Of a DNA stretch of 64,000 nt, positions 9,200 through 18,693 are shown piece after piece. The position numbers were made by a program, and so were the translations under genes. The stretch is from positions 620,001 to 684,000 of the forward strand of contig CAWGFK010000070.1 of NCBI GenBank assembly GCA_963821735.1, written 5' to 3'. The notes below the pieces were generated by a model that was given only the letters and a program-made list of their open reading frames with translations, did no database searches and was not told where the DNA came from. Numbering within the stretch: the stretch's first letter is position 1; each line of letters opens with the position of its first letter. This DNA is from Laspinema sp963821735. GTDB taxonomy: Bacteria > Cyanobacteriota > Cyanobacteriia > Cyanobacteriales > Laspinemataceae.

Positions 9200-9980
9200 T
9201 TCTTCTGTCTCCTGAATGGATGAGTCGGTTTAATTCAATCTAAGCTGCGATTGTTCCGCGATCGGTCTTCCCGAACGTTTTCAGTTATCGTAAAGCTATC
9301 CTCTCCCTTTATCAAGAATAGGTGAATCTTGTATCCCTTGACAATATAAATAATAATCATATTGGCAAATAAAAGCAATTAGAAAAACTGATAATTTAAA
9401 GAAAATTAATATTTTATTAATAAAATTAATGCTCCAATGGGAAAGGAGTTCGACCGACTGGGGCCATGAGTGCTGAAGTGGGTGCAGTCGCATCCGGGAT
9501 CAGTCCCACTGGTGGGGGTCGCACCCCCGATCGAGACCCCTGCCCTAAAGCGAATCAACAGAGTAGCCTAGGGTCGATCGCGGCACTGTGGTTACGGCCC
9601 TCAAGGAGAACCGAGTGGCTCCGTTGCGACGAACTGTACCCTCGACTCGCCTTCACGGTCGATCGCCCAGGGTTCCGCAGGAACTGTCCCCAAATCTTCC
9701 AGTATTGGCAGTGGGAACCGTTGCAATCGGACTGTGCGATCGCCCCAAAGACCCCCCTTAATCGGCGAGCAGTCCGTAACTTTTCCGATGGTCAACAGCC
9801 GAAGCCTGCGATCTCGTCCGCCGTTTTAGGCCGACATTGCGCGGGTCAATCTACCTCGAAAAAACTCACAGATCAAACCCTTATAGATCTGCTTTAACAA
9901 CCCTTTTTCTGCTCAACTCGACTGAACAGAAACAGACAGTTGTTCGTTAATTTAATCGTTTGATATCAAGGAATTATGTC
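9200..9980. promoter_or_regulatory. Divergent control region between ccm operon and ndhF4-ndhD4-cupB
   Basis: A 781-base spacer between two divergently transcribed CO2-concentrating units. The part at 9330-9440 is strongly AT-rich (runs of AATAATAATC, TTAATATTTTATTAATAAAATTAAT) and is the likely promoter zone. The right half is GC-richer and carries an unsupported frame at 9466-9897. Low-CO2 regulators such as CcmR/NdhR and CmpR act on genes of this type, but I could not identify a defined operator here. Confidence 0.5.
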
Positions 9981-11837
9981 ATGAATCAGTTGCTCATCCA
10001 AACGAGTTGGTGGGTTCCTTTATATAGCTTACTCGGCGCAATTATAACCCTCCCCTGGTCGTCAGCGATCGTCCGACGCACGGGACCGCGACCCGGTGCT
10101 TACATCAACCTCCTCGCAACCATCGTGGCATTTATTCATGGGGGATTCTTATTTAGAACCACCTGGGGTCACAGCCCGGAATTCATCGTCATCAATTGGC
10201 TCAGTACCGGAGATTTAGATCTATCCTTCGTCCTAGAAATCTCCCAAATGAGTACCGGGGCAATGGAAGCAATCACGGGATTGAGTCTCGTCGCCCAAGT
10301 TTACGCCTTGGGCTACATGGAAAAAGACTGGTCTTTAGCCCGGTTTTTTGGCCTGATGGGATTTTTTGAAGCAGCCATGAGTGGTCTAGCGATTAGTAAC
10401 TCCTTATTTTTGAGTTACGCCTTACTAGAAATGCTCACCCTTTCCACCTACCTCATTGTCGGATTCTGGTACGCCCAACCCTTAGTTGTCACCGCTGCGC
10501 GAGATGCCTTCTTAACCAAACGGGTAGGAGATATTTTATTACTCATGGGAGTGGTTAGTGTCGGCACTTTAGCCGGTAGCTTCAACTTTGCTGATATCGA
10601 AGTTTGGGCCGAAACTGCCGAACTTTCGCCAATGGTGGCAAACTTCCTCGGATTAACCTTAATCGCCGGTCCCATTGGTAAATGTGCTCAATTTCCCTTG
10701 CACCTGTGGTTAGATGAGGCGATGGAAGGTCCAAATCCGGCCTCCTTACTTCGGAATTCCCTAGTGGTGAGTTGTGGCGCTTATGTGTTGATTAAACTCT
10801 CTCCGGTGGTGTCGCTCTCCCCAGTTGCGGAAACCGCCTTAATCGTAGTGGGGACGATGACAGCGATCGGAGCGTCGTTAGTGGCGATCGCCCAAATCGA
10901 TATTAAACGCACCCTCTCCCACTCCACTAGCGCCGTCTTGGGATTAGTCTTTATCGCCGTAGGGATGCAGCACGTTGATGTAGCGCTGTTACTGCTTCTC
11001 ACCCATGCGATCGCCAAAGCCCTGCTCTTTACCAGCATTGGTTCCATCATCCTCACCACCAGCAACCAAAACATCACCGAAATGGGTGGATTATGGTCCA
11101 AAATGCCCGCCACCACCCTCGCCTTTGTCGTCGGGAGCGCCGGGACCATCGCCCTGATCCCTCTCGGGAACTTTTGGGCAATGGAACGCTGGGTCAACGG
11201 ATTTTGGAGCGTTCCCTGGTGGCTGTTGCTCCTCCTGATCGTCTTTAACGGCTTAACCGCCCTCAACTTAACCCGCGTCTTCTGTCTCGTCTTCCTCGGT
11301 CCCACCCAACCCAAAACCCGTCGTGCACCAGAAGTCCCTTGGCCGATGGCCGTCCCAATGGTCAGCTTAACCATCGTCACCCTGCTCACCCCCCTGATGC
11401 TCCAACATTGGCAACTCTTGCTCAGTTGGGCCGGACCTTGGGCCAGAAACGGACCGGACCCGGCAGTCTTTGACTTGCCCTTGGTGGTCATCTCCGGTAT
11501 TGTCGGCTGTATTGTCGGGGGAGTGATTTATCTCAACCCCAACCGCACCGAAGGCGTAGAACTTCCCTGGAAACCGTTACAAGACCTGTTTGCCTATGAC
11601 TTTTACATCGATAAGCTGTACGGAGTCACCGTGGTGTTAGCGGTACAACAGTTTTCCCGATTCACCGCTTGGATAGACCGCTACTTTGTCGATGGACTGG
11701 TCAATTTGGTGGGTTTAGCCACCGTATTCAGTGGTCAAGGCTTAAAATATACCGTTCCTGGGGGGTCTCAACTCTATGTTTTGACCATTCTCATTGGCGT
11801 TGCACTTTTGGGTCTGTTGATGAGTTCATTGTTATAA
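9981..11837 (+). CDS. ndhF4: NDH-1 subunit NdhF4 (CO2-uptake complex)
   Basis: 618 residues with many hydrophobic segments. It is an NdhF/NuoL-type proton-pumping antiporter subunit with the conserved core around LEMLTLSTYLIVGFWY, the Lys-containing GPIGKCAQFPLHLWLDEAMEGPNPASLLR and AIAKALLFTSIGSI. The ATG at 9981 is preferred to an upstream TTG because AAGGA lies nine bases before it. The specialised F3/F4 forms belong to NDH-1 complexes that hydrate CO2 to bicarbonate at the thylakoid. Assignment to the F4 (constitutive, NDH-1MS') type rests on position: ndhF-ndhD-cup next to and divergent from ccm, an arrangement I recall from Anabaena for F4-D4-CupB. F3 is the alternative. Confidence 0.8.
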   Translation: MNQLLIQTSWWVPLYSLLGAIITLPWSSAIVRRTGPRPGAYINLLATIVAFIHGGFLFRTTWGHSPEFIVINWLSTGDLDLSFVLEISQMSTGAMEAITGLSLVAQVYALGYMEKDWSLARFFGLMGFFEAAMSGLAISNSLFLSYALLEMLTLSTYLIVGFWYAQPLVVTAARDAFLTKRVGDILLLMGVVSVGTLAGSFNFADIEVWAETAELSPMVANFLGLTLIAGPIGKCAQFPLHLWLDEAMEGPNPASLLRNSLVVSCGAYVLIKLSPVVSLSPVAETALIVVGTMTAIGASLVAIAQIDIKRTLSHSTSAVLGLVFIAVGMQHVDVALLLLLTHAIAKALLFTSIGSIILTTSNQNITEMGGLWSKMPATTLAFVVGSAGTIALIPLGNFWAMERWVNGFWSVPWWLLLLLIVFNGLTALNLTRVFCLVFLGPTQPKTRRAPEVPWPMAVPMVSLTIVTLLTPLMLQHWQLLLSWAGPWARNGPDPAVFDLPLVVISGIVGCIVGGVIYLNPNRTEGVELPWKPLQDLFAYDFYIDKLYGVTVVLAVQQFSRFTAWIDRYFVDGLVNLVGLATVFSGQGLKYTVPGGSQLYVLTILIGVALLGLLMSSLL

Positions 11838-12180
11838 GCCTTGGGGTTTACCGAATGGATAGCTTGAAGAGACCTCTCCCCAAACCCCTCCCCTAAGAGG
11901 GGAGGGGCTTTGAGACTCCCCCTTCCGGCTCCCCCTTCCCTCTTAGGGAAGGGGGTTGGGGGGTTAGGTCTCTTGAACAAATTGAGATGCTTCCCAGGAC
12001 TTACGCAAATGTTAAGAATCGCCTCTACATTATTGAGGGCTGCCTTGGAAAATAGGCGTAAGTCAAGCCACATTTAGAAGAAAGGTGTAAGTCAGGGAAG
12101 TGTTAAATCATTAATGCCTTAAGACTCTCTCACCCCTTCCGTAATAGATTGCCGTTAAAAAGACCCTATAGAATTTAGCG
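11838..12180. repeat. ndhF4-ndhD4 spacer holding a partial family B element
   Basis: Positions 11869-11994 carry the right half of family B: CTCCCCTAAGAGGGGAG, then CCCCCTTCCCTCTTAGGGAAGGGGG, then AAATTGAGATGCTTCCC. No matching left terminus is present, so this is a decayed or truncated copy inside the operon. The remainder shows nothing recognisable. Confidence 0.6.
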
Positions 12181-13723
12181 ATGCTGAGTGCTTTAATCTG
12201 GGTGCTGACGATCGGTGCCGCTCTGATTGGATTTTTCCCTAACCAGATGAACCCAAAGCGATCGCGTCAGATTGCCTTGGCGATCACCTTTGCCGCATTC
12301 ATCTGGTCTCTGATTCTCGTTAGTCAATTTGACCCGACTGGGGTCGGCTTACAATTCGAGGAAAATCTGCCTTGGCTAGAATACCTCGGGTTGAGCTATC
12401 GACTGGGATTAGATGGGTTGTCTTTACCCTTAATCCTTTTAAATGGTTTGCTGACCCTCATCGCCCTCTACAGTACCAACGAGGGGATTACCCGCCCGCG
12501 ATTTTACTACGCTTTAATCTTGCTGCTGAATGCCGGTGTTGCCGGTGCATTCCTCGCCCAAGACTTACTGCTGTTTTTCCTGTTCTATGAAATTGAACTG
12601 ATTCCCCTCTATCTCTTAATTGCCATTTGGGGGGGAGCAAGACGGGGTTATGCAGCCACCAAGTTTTTACTCTATACCGCTATTTCTGGGATCTTAATTC
12701 TTGCCTCATTTTTAGGCTTAGTTTGGCTCACCCATGCCGATAGCTTTGCTTATCAAGCCTTTGCCGGTGCATCACTGCCGTTAAAATCGCAACTACTGCT
12801 CTTAGCCCCTTTGTTAATCGGATTTGCCATCAAAACCCCGATTGTCCCCTTCCATACCTGGTTACCCGATGCTCACGTGGAAGCCTCGACGCCGATTTCG
12901 GTGATGTTAGCCGGGGTGTTGTTGAAGTTAGGAACCTACGGATTATTGCGCTTTGGAGTCGGTTTATTTCCTGATGCTTGGGCTTATTGGGGCTCCTTGG
13001 TTAGCCACGGTGGCGGTGGTGAGCGTTCTGTATGGAGCGTTTAGCGCCATTTCCCAAACCGATATGAAAAAAATGGTGGCCTTTAGTTCCGTGGCCCACA
13101 TGGGGTATATTCTCCTGGCTTGTGCTGCTAATACGCCGGTGAGCATCGTCGGCGCGGTGTTCCAAATGGTCAGTCATGGATTGATTTCGGCCTTACTGTT
13201 TCTGTTGGTTGGGGTGGTTTACAAGAAAGCGGGGACTCGGGACTTGCGCGTGTTACATGGGTTGTTGAATCCAGAACGCGGGTTGCCGATGATTGGGTCC
13301 TTGATGGTGCTGGCGGTGATGGCGAGTGCGGGGATTCCCGGGATGGCGGGATTTATTGCGGAGTTTATTATCTTTCGCGGCAGTTTGCCGGTGTTTCCGG
13401 TGCAAACGCTTTTGAGTATGATTGGGACGGGTTTAACGGCGGTTTATTTCTTGTTGCTGATTAACCGGGCCTTTTTTGGTCGGTTGTCTGAGCAGGTGGT
13501 GAATTTGCCGCCGGTGCAGTGGTCCGATCGCATTCCGGCGATCGTCTTAGCGGTGTTTGTCGTGATTTTAGGCTTGCTTCCCAGTGGCTTGGTTGCTTAT
13601 AGTGAAACCGCAGCCACCGCCTTGAGTCTGGGACGGCCTACCCTGAGTGCAGTAGTTCACCCAGAGGCGATCGCCCCTGCCGATCAATCCGATGTCCCCA
13701 CCCCCTTCTCGGTAAATCCCTGA
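12181..13723 (+). CDS. ndhD4: NDH-1 subunit NdhD4 (one-base frameshift)
   Basis: Joined from two overlapping frames. The span is 3n+1 and the joined protein is about 513 residues, normal for NdhD/NuoM. The first frame covers the early membrane helices, including the essential Glu region (LLFFLFYEIELIPLYLLIAI) and IKTPIVPFHTWLPDAHVEA. The second has SQTDMKKMVAFSSVAHMGY and the C-terminal helices. The break is an extra G in GGGG at 12989-12992: removing one restores AYWAPWLATVAVV. It partners NdhF4 in the distal membrane arm of the CO2-uptake NDH-1. A homopolymer insertion in a conserved gene points to sequencing error. Confidence 0.88.
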
Positions 13724-13728
13724 AATTT

Positions 13729-13768
13729 AAACCGACGGGTGGAGGTTGAAACCTCTGCCGTCGGGTTT
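13729..13768. terminator. Hairpin between ndhD4 and cupB
   Basis: A long imperfect stem, AAACCGACGG...GGAGGTT / AACCTC...CGTCGGGTTT, starts five bases past the ndhD4 stop. It has no T-run, so it may act as a processing or stability element between genes rather than a full terminator. Confidence 0.5.
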
Positions 13769-13889
13769 AACTTCACCCTCCCGGGGGTTTCTTTCCCCTC
13801 AGTTTGGCTGTCATGATAGAGGAAACCAAAATTAAATTCGTACCCTATTAAATAATTTCCCTTGCTATTGATTTAGGAGAACGCAAAAC

Positions 13890-15065
13890 ATGACCTTATC
13901 AAAAATAAAAGATTCTAACCATCCTTTAATTGAATATATCGAACGCCTAGAAGCGGGGGGAGATTTGCTCCCGGATTCCCCTGAAAATTTGATAGAAGTG
14001 GTGGGCATTCTCAAAAGCTATGGCGTCGTTTTAGATGCCTATTCTCGCAATTTAATTTATATTGCAAACCATCAATTTCTGGTATTATTTCCATTTTTCA
14101 AATACTTTAATGGAGAATTTTCATTCTCTAAATTATGGAAGCATTGGTATCATGACCGCATTAATTTTGAATATGCCGAATATTGCATGAAAGCCATGTT
14201 TTGGCATGGCGGCGGCGGCCTAGATGAGTATGTAGATAGTCCAGAATTTAAGCAACTCGCTGAAGCAGCAATTCAGCGACAGTTTAAGTTTAATCCGGTT
14301 ATCTTGGGCTTAAACAAGCTCTTTCCTGAATTTTTGCTTGAACAGGTGCGCCAGCTTGCTTACTACAGTGCCTTGGGACAATTTTGGCGGATCATGAGCG
14401 ATATGTTCATCTCTCTGAGCGACGGCTATGATGCCGGAGAAATTACTTCCATTTCTCAAGTGGTCAATCATATCCTGAATGGCTTAGTTGCCGATGCCAG
14501 TACCCCCATTACTTATTCGGTGAAAATAGGGGATCAGGTTTATGATATTCTGCCGAAAAAAGCGGGGTTAACCTTTTTGGCGGATACAGCAGTGCCTTAT
14601 GTCGAGGCGGTATTTTTCCGAGGCACTCCGTTTCCGGGGACGATTTCTTATAATGCTCAAGCGCATCAAATTCCCGAGTTCCAACAGCAGTTTAGTTATG
14701 GCGCGCTTTATGCGGACCCCTTACCCACGGGTGCAGCGGGAATTCCTCCTACCTTGTTGATGCAAGATATGCGGCACTATCTCCCCGAGTATTTGCATGA
14801 GGTGTATCGCAATAGTTGCCGGGGAGAAGATGATCTGCGGGTGCAAATTTGCCAAAGTTTTCAGAAATCCATGTTTTGCGTCACCACTGCCGCGATTAAG
14901 GGTCTGGCACCTCATCCTTTAGAGACGAAGGAACCGGAACAACAGCAAGCTAACCGCGCTTATCTGGAAAATTGGCTCGATCGCTTTGTCACCTCTCGGT
15001 TGAGTGAGGTGAACAAACCCACGGAAAGAAGTTGTCAGTTATTTATCGCCCCGGTGGATAAATAG
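13890..15065 (+). CDS. cupB: CO2 hydration protein CupB (ChpX/ChpY family)
   Basis: 391 residues of the ChpXY family, found only with the specialised NdhD/NdhF subunits. Family signatures are obvious: VVGILKSYGVVLDAYSRNLIY, WHDRINFEYAEYCMKAMFWH, YYSALGQFWRIMSDMF, FFRGTPFPGTISYNAQA and LLMQDMRHYLPEYL. CupA/CupB attach to the cytoplasmic tip of the membrane arm and carry a zinc-dependent carbonic-anhydrase-like activity that turns CO2 into bicarbonate. Conserved His and Cys residues that could bind zinc are visible, but I cannot say which do. AGGAG at 13875-13879 fixes the start. CupB rather than CupA is inferred from synteny with ccm. Confidence 0.82.
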   Translation: MTLSKIKDSNHPLIEYIERLEAGGDLLPDSPENLIEVVGILKSYGVVLDAYSRNLIYIANHQFLVLFPFFKYFNGEFSFSKLWKHWYHDRINFEYAEYCMKAMFWHGGGGLDEYVDSPEFKQLAEAAIQRQFKFNPVILGLNKLFPEFLLEQVRQLAYYSALGQFWRIMSDMFISLSDGYDAGEITSISQVVNHILNGLVADASTPITYSVKIGDQVYDILPKKAGLTFLADTAVPYVEAVFFRGTPFPGTISYNAQAHQIPEFQQQFSYGALYADPLPTGAAGIPPTLLMQDMRHYLPEYLHEVYRNSCRGEDDLRVQICQSFQKSMFCVTTAAIKGLAPHPLETKEPEQQQANRAYLENWLDRFVTSRLSEVNKPTERSCQLFIAPVDK

Positions 15066-15844
15066 CAACAATCATTTTTTCAAGAGACCTAACCCCGCAA
15101 TCCCTAGCCCTGTCAAGGTGTATTTGTAGGGGCGTATTGCATACATCCTCTCATGTATGCAATACGCCCCTACAAGAAACTCCGGATGAGGCGGGATTCC
15201 ATTCACGGATCAAGAGGGCGTATGCAATACGCCCCTACAAGAAACAAGGATGAGGCGGGATTCAATTTACCACCTTGACAGGGCTACCCGGCAATCCCCT
15301 ACAAGGGAAGGGGGAGAAAAGAGACCTAACCCCCCAGCCCTACAAGGGAAGTTAGGTGTCTTTTCAAAATTGAATTGTCTCACAATGCCCGGTTAAGGAC
15401 CCGAACCCGGGTTTTTGACTTAAATGGGTTGCTTATGGCAAAATTTCCGCAAGAAACCCGGTTTCTAACCTATTGCAGGGACCCGAAACTCGGTGGGAGA
15501 GGATTTAAGGCTCTTTGTCAAGAAAACTACACTTATAATTCTTTGCCCTCTTCCCTGTAGTTGTTAAATAAATATCAAGATTAACCCTTTATTCTAAAAT
15601 TTAGGGCATGATTGTAATTGAGGAATAAAGGGTAGCTGAGTTGGGGGTAAGCAGGAGCAATAAACTGTCGTCGCCCCTTCCAGGTGATAAGCGTGTCGTA
15701 GGAAACAGAACTGCACGCTATCAAACGTTTATCGTTCTTTCCTAAGCCAAAAAAATCGGGATTCGTGTGGTGAAACTGTAGGATATAGCACAAAAAATCT
15801 GAGTAAAACAATCCCGAAGTAGCAAAAAAGAGCAGAGGTATCCC
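15066..15844. other. Repeat-rich spacer upstream of ilvB
   Basis: It contains a family C element at 15105-15286 inserted into sequence resembling the right half of family B (AAGAGACCTAACCCC, CCCCTACAAGGGAAGGGGG and TTTTCAAAATTGAATTGTCTC, 15081-15380). The stretch 15381-15844 should hold the ilvB promoter; no gene is supported there. Confidence 0.6.
15105..15286. mobile_element. MITE-like element, family C, with 12-bp target duplication
   Basis: Perfect 16-bp terminal inverted repeats: TAGCCCTGTCAAGGTG at 15105-15120 and its complement at 15271-15286. The flanks are CCCCGCAATCCC (15093-15104) and CCCGGCAATCCC (15287-15298), a 12-bp direct repeat with one mismatch. The interior has GTATTGCATAC/GTATGCAATAC palindromic motifs and no coding frame. 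Same family as 54810-55090 and 55103-55203. Confidence 0.85.
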
Positions 15845-17681
15845 GTGCAAGCAACCAGTGTAGAAGTTAAGCGCGTATCCGGCGCTTTTGCGTTAATTGA
15901 TAGTTTGAAACGCCACGGTGTCAAGCATATTTTTGGGTATCCAGGTGGCGCGAACCTGCCGATTTATGATGAACTCTATAAGGCCGAAGCGGCTGGAGAA
16001 TTGCAGCATATTTTGGTTCGACATGAACAAGGTGCAGCTCATGCGGCAGATGGCTATGCAAGGGCGACGGGGAAGGTGGGGGTCTGTTTGGCCACTTCCG
16101 GACCCGGTGCAACGAATCTTGTGACGGGGATCGCGACGGCTTATTTAGATTCAGTGCCGATGGTGGCGATTACGGGGCAGGTTCCTCGGGCGGCGATCGG
16201 AAGTGATGCGTTTCAAGAGATCGATATTTTCGGGATCGCTTTACCGATTGTCAAACACTCTTATGTCGTGCGCGATCCCAAAGATATGGCACAAATTATT
16301 GCCGAAGCGTTTTATCTGGCGAGTACGGGAAGACCAGGCCCTGTTTTGATTGATGTTCCGAAAGATGTGGGTTCTCAGGAGTTTGACTATACTCCGGTAC
16401 AACCGGGGAATGTCAGTTTGCCTGGATACCGTCCGACGGTGAAAGGCAACAACCGGCAAATCGATCGCGCTTTGAGTTTGATTCGGGAGGCAGAGCGTCC
16501 TTTATTGTATGTCGGTGGTGGGGCGATCGCCTCTGGTGCTCATGCGGAAATTTTGGAACTCGCCGAACATTTCCATCTGCCCGTCTGTACTACCTTGATG
16601 GGCAAAGGGTCATTTGATGAGCATCATCCCCTGTCTCTCGGAATGTTAGGGATGCATGGCACTGCTTATGCGAACTTTGCCGTAAGCGATTGTGATTTAT
16701 TGATTGCCGTCGGTGCTGCGCTTTGACGATCGCGTAACAGGCAAGTTAGAGGATTTTGCCCGGAATGCCAAGGTGATTCACATTGATATCGACCCGGCGG
16801 AGGTAGGGAAAAACCGTAAACCTGATGTGCCGATTGTCGGGGATGTGCGACAGGTGTTGATTGATTTATTGCACCGCAATCGGGAATTAGGCAATGGGGT
16901 GGAAGAAGCACAAACGAAACCCTGGCGCGATCGCCTGGAACAGTGGCGGCACGAATATCCCCTAGAAATTCCCAGTCCGCCCGATGGCCTATCTCCCCAA
17001 GAAGTGATTGCGGAAATTGGGCGTCATGCACCGACGGCTTACTATACCACCGATGTGGGTCAGCATCAAATGTGGTCCGCCCAATTTTTGAAAAATGGGC
17101 CGCGTCGGTGGATCTCCAGTGGCGGGTTAGGGACGATGGGATATGGATTACCCGCAGCAGTGGGGGTGAAAAAAGCTCTCCCGGATGAAGAGGTGATCTG
17201 TATTAGCGGCGATGGCAGTTTCCAGATGAATATGCAGGAACTCGGCACGATCGCCCAATATGGCATTAAGGTGAAAATTGCCATTTTGAATAATGGCTGG
17301 TTAGGCATGGTCCGCCAGTGGCAACATTTGTTCTATGGCGATCGCTATGAAGCGACGAATTTGGAGAAAGGAACGCCGGATTTTGCCAAGTTAGCGGAAA
17401 TCTATGGCATCAAGAGTTTAGCGGTGCGATCGCGCGAGGAACTCCCCGGGGCGATCGCGCAATTCCTCGCCCATGATGGGGCCATGCTTCTGGATATCCG
17501 GGTCACCCGCAATGAAGACTGCTATCCAATGGTGGTCCCCGGTACCGGCAACGATCGGATGCTGGGATTGCACCCTCACTTAGAGGAGTCTGCGGTGAGC
17601 AATGGACTCACTTGTTCCGCCTGCGGTCATCTCAACCCCGCCAGCCACAAGTGTTGTAGTGAATGTGGCACTCCCTTGTAA
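15845..17681 (+). CDS. ilvB: Acetolactate synthase large subunit with zinc-ribbon tail (one-base frameshift)
   Basis: Joined from two frames (3n+1 span; about 611 residues). It is a thiamine-diphosphate enzyme making acetolactate/acetohydroxybutyrate, the first common step of branched-chain amino-acid synthesis. The N domain has the catalytic-Glu region VRHEQGAAHAADGYAR. The C domain has the ThDP/Mg motif GDGSFQMNMQEL...NNGWLGMV. The frame breaks at about 16714-16720: VGAAL-stop versus the expected VGARFDDRVTGKL, restored by removing one base. The start is GTG at 15845. Unusually, the protein ends with CSACGHLNPASHKCCSECG, a C-x2-C...C-x2-C zinc-ribbon-like tail beyond the normal enzyme. A terminator follows. 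Confidence 0.9.
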
Positions 17682-17700
17682 GTCCATGTAAGTCAATCAG

Positions 17701-17730
17701 AGGGTGGGGAATCCCCCACCCTTTGATGAT
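17701..17730 (+). terminator. Terminator of ilvB
   Basis: The hairpin AGGGTGGGG-AATC-CCCCACCCT followed by TTGATGATT lies 20 bases after the ilvB stop. Confidence 0.75.
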
Positions 17731-17780
17731 TAGACCTCTTGCAAAAAAAAAGGATTGATCCCCCCAACGCCCTTTAAGAA

Positions 17781-18168
17781 GGGTAGGGCTGTTTCATTGT
17801 CAAATTTTCCTGGCCCTGTAAGCTTTACAGAACAAGGGTTTTTGGCCTGATTTCCTAAGTTGAAACTAAAAAATAGAAACCACCCCGTCCCTTCGGGACA
17901 CCCCTCCACGGGAGGGGAATCTGCCCCAAAATTCCCCTCCCGTGGAGGGGGTGCCCCGCAGGGGCGGGGTGGTAAATTCTAGCTAGTCATCAAGTATTGA
18001 GCGCTGCTTCTTTACTCAAAAGTATCTGTCTCTTCCTAATCAAGACACCACCCCGTCCCTTGGGGACACCCCTCCACGGGCGGGGAATATGCCTGTATCC
18101 CCGGCCAGATAAAGTGATTGAACAATGCAACATTAATTGGGCTGGGAGAATGAAACAGCCTACTACCC
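17781..18168. mobile_element. MITE-like element, family A, with 7-bp target duplication
   Basis: The left end GGGTAGGGCTGTTTCATT (17781-17798) is matched by AATGAAACAGCC-TA-CTACCC at 18149-18168, an inverted repeat with a small insertion. The heptamer TTAAGAA lies immediately outside both ends (17774-17780 and 18169-18175). The interior shares long stretches with the copy at 47241-47469. It additionally carries an extra ~150 bp, including a GC-rich palindrome at 17881-17976 (ACCACCCCG...CGGGGTGGT) and a duplicated ACCACCCCGTCCC block. There is no transposase frame. Confidence 0.82.
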
Positions 18169-18176
18169 TTAAGAAG

Positions 18177-18693
18177 GAGGCGATCGCCTGTTTTCTATTT
18201 CCAGGGAATTCTGTTCCATTGCTTCATACCTGTAACCCGCTTCAGTGAATCAAGGGCAGAGTCTTCCCTGTTAAACAGATTTCCGATGTTTCCAGCAAAC
18301 TAGAGGTCCAACCTTGGGAAAACTGAGCTGGGTTGGTGGCCCCCAAGGTTGACAAAAATCTATGGTTGTGCTATAGAAGAGGTTGAATAACTCCTCATCC
18401 TCAAGGCAAAGTTTCTCTCATTTGCACCTCAGATCATCAGTTATACCCACCCAATTTATAGATAGCTGCGATTTTTTTTGATATATTTAAGAAATCAGGG
18501 TTTAAAACCCTCTTTTTTCTATCAAGAGAGGTCAATGTACCTTGATAGTATGTTTAACCCGGTTGAAAAATTAAACAGAGAAATCAATCGGACAGAGTTC
18601 AGAGATTAATTCGGTAATTTCAGTGAAATTACGGTATTTTCCAAACAGTTTTTGGATGAATCATTTGTGTAATAAAATCCCGGGATTAAAGCA
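18177..18693. other. Spacer upstream of the REC-histidine kinase gene
   Basis: AT-rich spacer with no credible frame. It contains a GGGTTTAAAACCC palindrome near 18498-18510 and should hold the promoter of the gene at 18694. Nothing else was recognised. Confidence 0.35.

Noticed and set aside
9466..9897. 143-codon frame between ccmK2 and ndhF4
   Set aside because: Arg/Pro/Cys-rich translation with no family resemblance, no ribosome-binding site, and located in a divergent promoter region.
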